From: Bacillus zhangzhouensis
GTDB taxonomy: Bacteria; Bacillota; Bacilli; Bacillales; Bacillaceae
Assembly (NCBI RefSeq): GCF_000715205.1
Contig: NZ_JOTP01000001.1
Span: 248,001-312,000 of the forward strand
Length of the DNA stretch: 64,000 nt
Direction: 5' to 3'
The notes beneath the pieces are model-generated. The model made no database searches, had not been told where the DNA came from, and saw only the letters and a program-made list of their open reading frames with translations. This document shows positions 62,435 to 64,000 of this stretch, one piece after another. A program made the position numbers and the translations under genes. How positions within the stretch are numbered: position 1 is the stretch's first letter; each line of letters starts with the position of its first letter.

Positions 62435-63725
62435 GTATATTTTAAACGTATTTTTAGTCATATTACTCATTGCTGCGACAGCATTCTTTGTTGTCACTGA
62501 ATTTGCGATTGTGAAAATTAGAGACTCCAAAATCAACCAGCTGATTGAAAGTGGTGATAAAAGAGCCATCCATGTTCAAAAGCTGACATCCAATCTCGAT
62601 GAATATTTATCCGCCTGTCAACTTGGTATCACCATCACTGCTTTAGGTTTAGGGTGGTTAGGTGAGCCGACGGTGGAGCATTTTCTGCATCCGCTTTTTG
62701 ATAAAATGGGGCTTCATTCAGCATTGACAGACATCTTATCGTTTATCATTGCATTTGTGATCATTACGTTTTTACATGTCGTCGTTGGAGAACTGGCGCC
62801 GAAAACAATTGCCATTCAGAAGGCAGAGGCTGTCAGTCTTGTGACGGCAAAACCACTGATTTTTTTCTATAAAGTCATGTACCCGTTTATTAAGGCGTTA
62901 AATGGTGCTGCGCGAGGCATTGTGAAATTATTTGGTTTTCATTCTGTCAAAGAACATGAGGTGGCGATCAGTGAAGAAGAATTGCGTCTCATTTTGTCTG
63001 AAAGCTACCAGAAGGGAGAAATCAACCAATCTGAATACAAATATGTGAATAAAATATTTGAATTTGATAACCGAGTGGCGAGAGAGATCATGATCCCTCG
63101 TACAGAAATATCAGCCATTGAGATTGAACAGACGCTTGAGGACGTCACGCATTATATGCTGAATGAAAGGTACACACGCTATCCTGTCATCAAAGAAGAC
63201 AAAGATCACGTGATTGGTGTCATCAATAGCAAAGATGTCTTTAAAGCAAGCTTCCTGAACCAAGAGGTTTCCATTGAAGACTTAATGCGTCCGGTGATTC
63301 GGGTGATTGAAAGCACCCCTGTTCAGGAATTGCTTATTTTGATGCAAAAGGAACGGATTCATATGTCGGTGCTTGTAGACGAATACGGCGGAACAGCCGG
63401 GCTTGTTACAGTAGAAGACATACTAGAGGAAATTGTGGGAGAGATTCGGGACGAATATGATCAGGATGAGACCCCACATATTGTGAAAAAAGGGGACTTC
63501 CACTATGTGATGGACGGGAAAGCCTTGATTGATGAAGTAAACGATTTATTGGATTTAGCTATTGAGAATGATGATGTCGATACAATTGCTGGCTGGATGA
63601 TGACGCATAAATTCGATATTGATATTGGAGATACGATTGAAGCAGAAGGCTGTGAATTTAAAATCTTAGATGCAGAAGACCATCATATTCGTACCATTGA
63701 AATAAAAAAGATTCACTTTTCTTAA
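62433..63725 (+). CDS. yugS: CNNM/CorC-type membrane protein YugS (DUF21 + CBS + HlyC/CorC)
   Basis: 430 residues: a DUF21 transmembrane domain (about 1-190), a CBS pair (about 205-325; MIPRTEISAIEIE, YPVIKED, HMSVLVDEYGGTAGLVTVED) and a C-terminal CorC_HlyC domain (about 340-425). Relatives export Mg2+ or confer metal tolerance. The start codon TTG 62433 lies inside the T-tract of a hairpin. With one T fewer, the ATG at 62414 and its strong ribosome site would read directly into this frame, so the true start is uncertain. The body of the gene is intact. Confidence 0.9.
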   Translation: MYILNVFLVILLIAATAFFVVTEFAIVKIRDSKINQLIESGDKRAIHVQKLTSNLDEYLSACQLGITITALGLGWLGEPTVEHFLHPLFDKMGLHSALTDILSFIIAFVIITFLHVVVGELAPKTIAIQKAEAVSLVTAKPLIFFYKVMYPFIKALNGAARGIVKLFGFHSVKEHEVAISEEELRLILSESYQKGEINQSEYKYVNKIFEFDNRVAREIMIPRTEISAIEIEQTLEDVTHYMLNERYTRYPVIKEDKDHVIGVINSKDVFKASFLNQEVSIEDLMRPVIRVIESTPVQELLILMQKERIHMSVLVDEYGGTAGLVTVEDILEEIVGEIRDEYDQDETPHIVKKGDFHYVMDGKALIDEVNDLLDLAIENDDVDTIAGWMMTHKFDIDIGDTIEAEGCEFKILDAEDHHIRTIEIKKIHFS

Positions 63726-63757
63726 AAAACCTCGGAGCTCTTGACGAGGTTTTTTTG
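63724..63757 (+). terminator. Terminator of yugS
   Basis: AAAAAACCTCG and CGAGGTTTTTTT form a stem with A- and T-tracts. Confidence 0.9.
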
Positions 63758-63862
63758 CTTGGTAAACTTTAGGTGGGAAGATTGATTTCTGCCAATTGTC
63801 AGTGATTTGTTTCACATAAAAAGGGTATGGTTTTATAGAAATAACAAAAAGGAGCAGCTCAT

Positions 63863-64000
63863 ATGAAAAAAATCAATGTACAAACAGACAGACGCGATGA
63901 GATGATAGACGTCACGCACGAAGTCCATCAATATGTCAGGGAAACAGGTATCCAAAACGGAACCGTCATTGTCTATTGTCCACATACGACAGCAGGGATC
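63863..64000 (+). CDS. yugU: YugU, UPF0047/YjbQ-family protein (cut by the window end)
   Basis: The first 46 codons are visible: MKKINVQTDRRDEMIDVTHE and then VIVYCPHTTAGI, the YjbQ signature. Some family members have thiamine-phosphate-synthase-like side activity, but the physiological role is unsettled. AAAAAGGAGC precedes the ATG. In B. subtilis yugT lies between yugS and yugU; here it is missing. Confidence 0.92.
   Translation, partial: MKKINVQTDRRDEMIDVTHEVHQYVRETGIQNGTVIVYCPHTTAGI

Noticed and set aside
1-64000. CRISPR array, rRNA, tRNA, prophage or insertion-sequence genes
   Set aside because: No regularly spaced repeats, no recognisable tRNA or rRNA blocks and no transposase or integrase ORFs.

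Overview
The window is Gram-positive, moderately AT-rich DNA with strong AGGAGG-type ribosome sites and frequent TTG/GTG starts. Its gene order closely follows the Bacillus subtilis yuk-yue-com-mrp-yuf-kin-yug segment. The proteins are clearly Bacillus but diverged from B. subtilis, which fits a close relative such as the B. pumilus / safensis / altitudinis group. The species call is inference; the genus and synteny come from recognising the gene families. I see no rRNA, tRNA, CRISPR array, prophage or transposase gene.

Layout. 1-1695: start of ald (alanine dehydrogenase) and its activator adeR. 2101-11953: complete type VIIb secretion operon yukE-yukD-yukC-yukBA-yueB-yueC behind a good sigma-A promoter. 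12053-21658: yueD, yueE, a secreted lipase-like gene, yuzF, yueF, two tandem GerPF-like genes (yueG type), yueH, yueI, the NAD-salvage pair pncA-pncB and yuxH. 21774-27451: yuzC, degQ and the quorum-sensing cluster comQ-comX-comP-comA, then yuxO. 27605-33375: seven-gene Mrp Na+/H+ antiporter operon (minus strand). 33595-42861: yufS, malate transporter maeN, nucleoside ABC importer nupNOPQ with a CodY-like box, and the malate two-component system malK-malR. 43047-47306: yufK, yuxK, pbpD, yuxJ. 47486-50055: kapD, kapB and kinB, which feed the sporulation phosphorelay. 50197-54984: patB, yugE, yugF, alaR-alaT, yugI. 55048-64000: yuzA, two iron alcohol dehydrogenases (yugJ, yugK), pgi, a GerPF-like gene, yugN, potassium channel yugO, a small membrane gene, yugP, yugS and the start of yugU.

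How it fits together. ComX made by ComQ signals through ComP to ComA. ComA probably drives degQ, whose upstream region holds several TTGCGG half-sites. DegQ in turn boosts DegU~P output. The type VII secretion locus, KinB/KapB/KapD and the GerPF-like genes link the segment to late-growth and sporulation physiology. Mrp, MaeN/MalKR, Nup, PncAB and the alanine genes cover ion balance and nutrient uptake.

Most notable: (i) a family of about 80-120 bp intergenic repeats with GCGTG...CACGC ends, placed directly downstream of genes, two of its three copies being flanked by exact duplicates of a terminator hairpin; (ii) yueD, whose family-consistent start is an ATT codon; (iii) yugS, whose start lies in the T-tract of a hairpin, preceded by a strong ribosome site and an ATG that is one base out of frame; (iv) a small antisense membrane ORF splitting kinB from kapB; (v) a divergent ComX pherotype; (vi) four convergent gene pairs that interlock by a 4-base stop-codon overlap.
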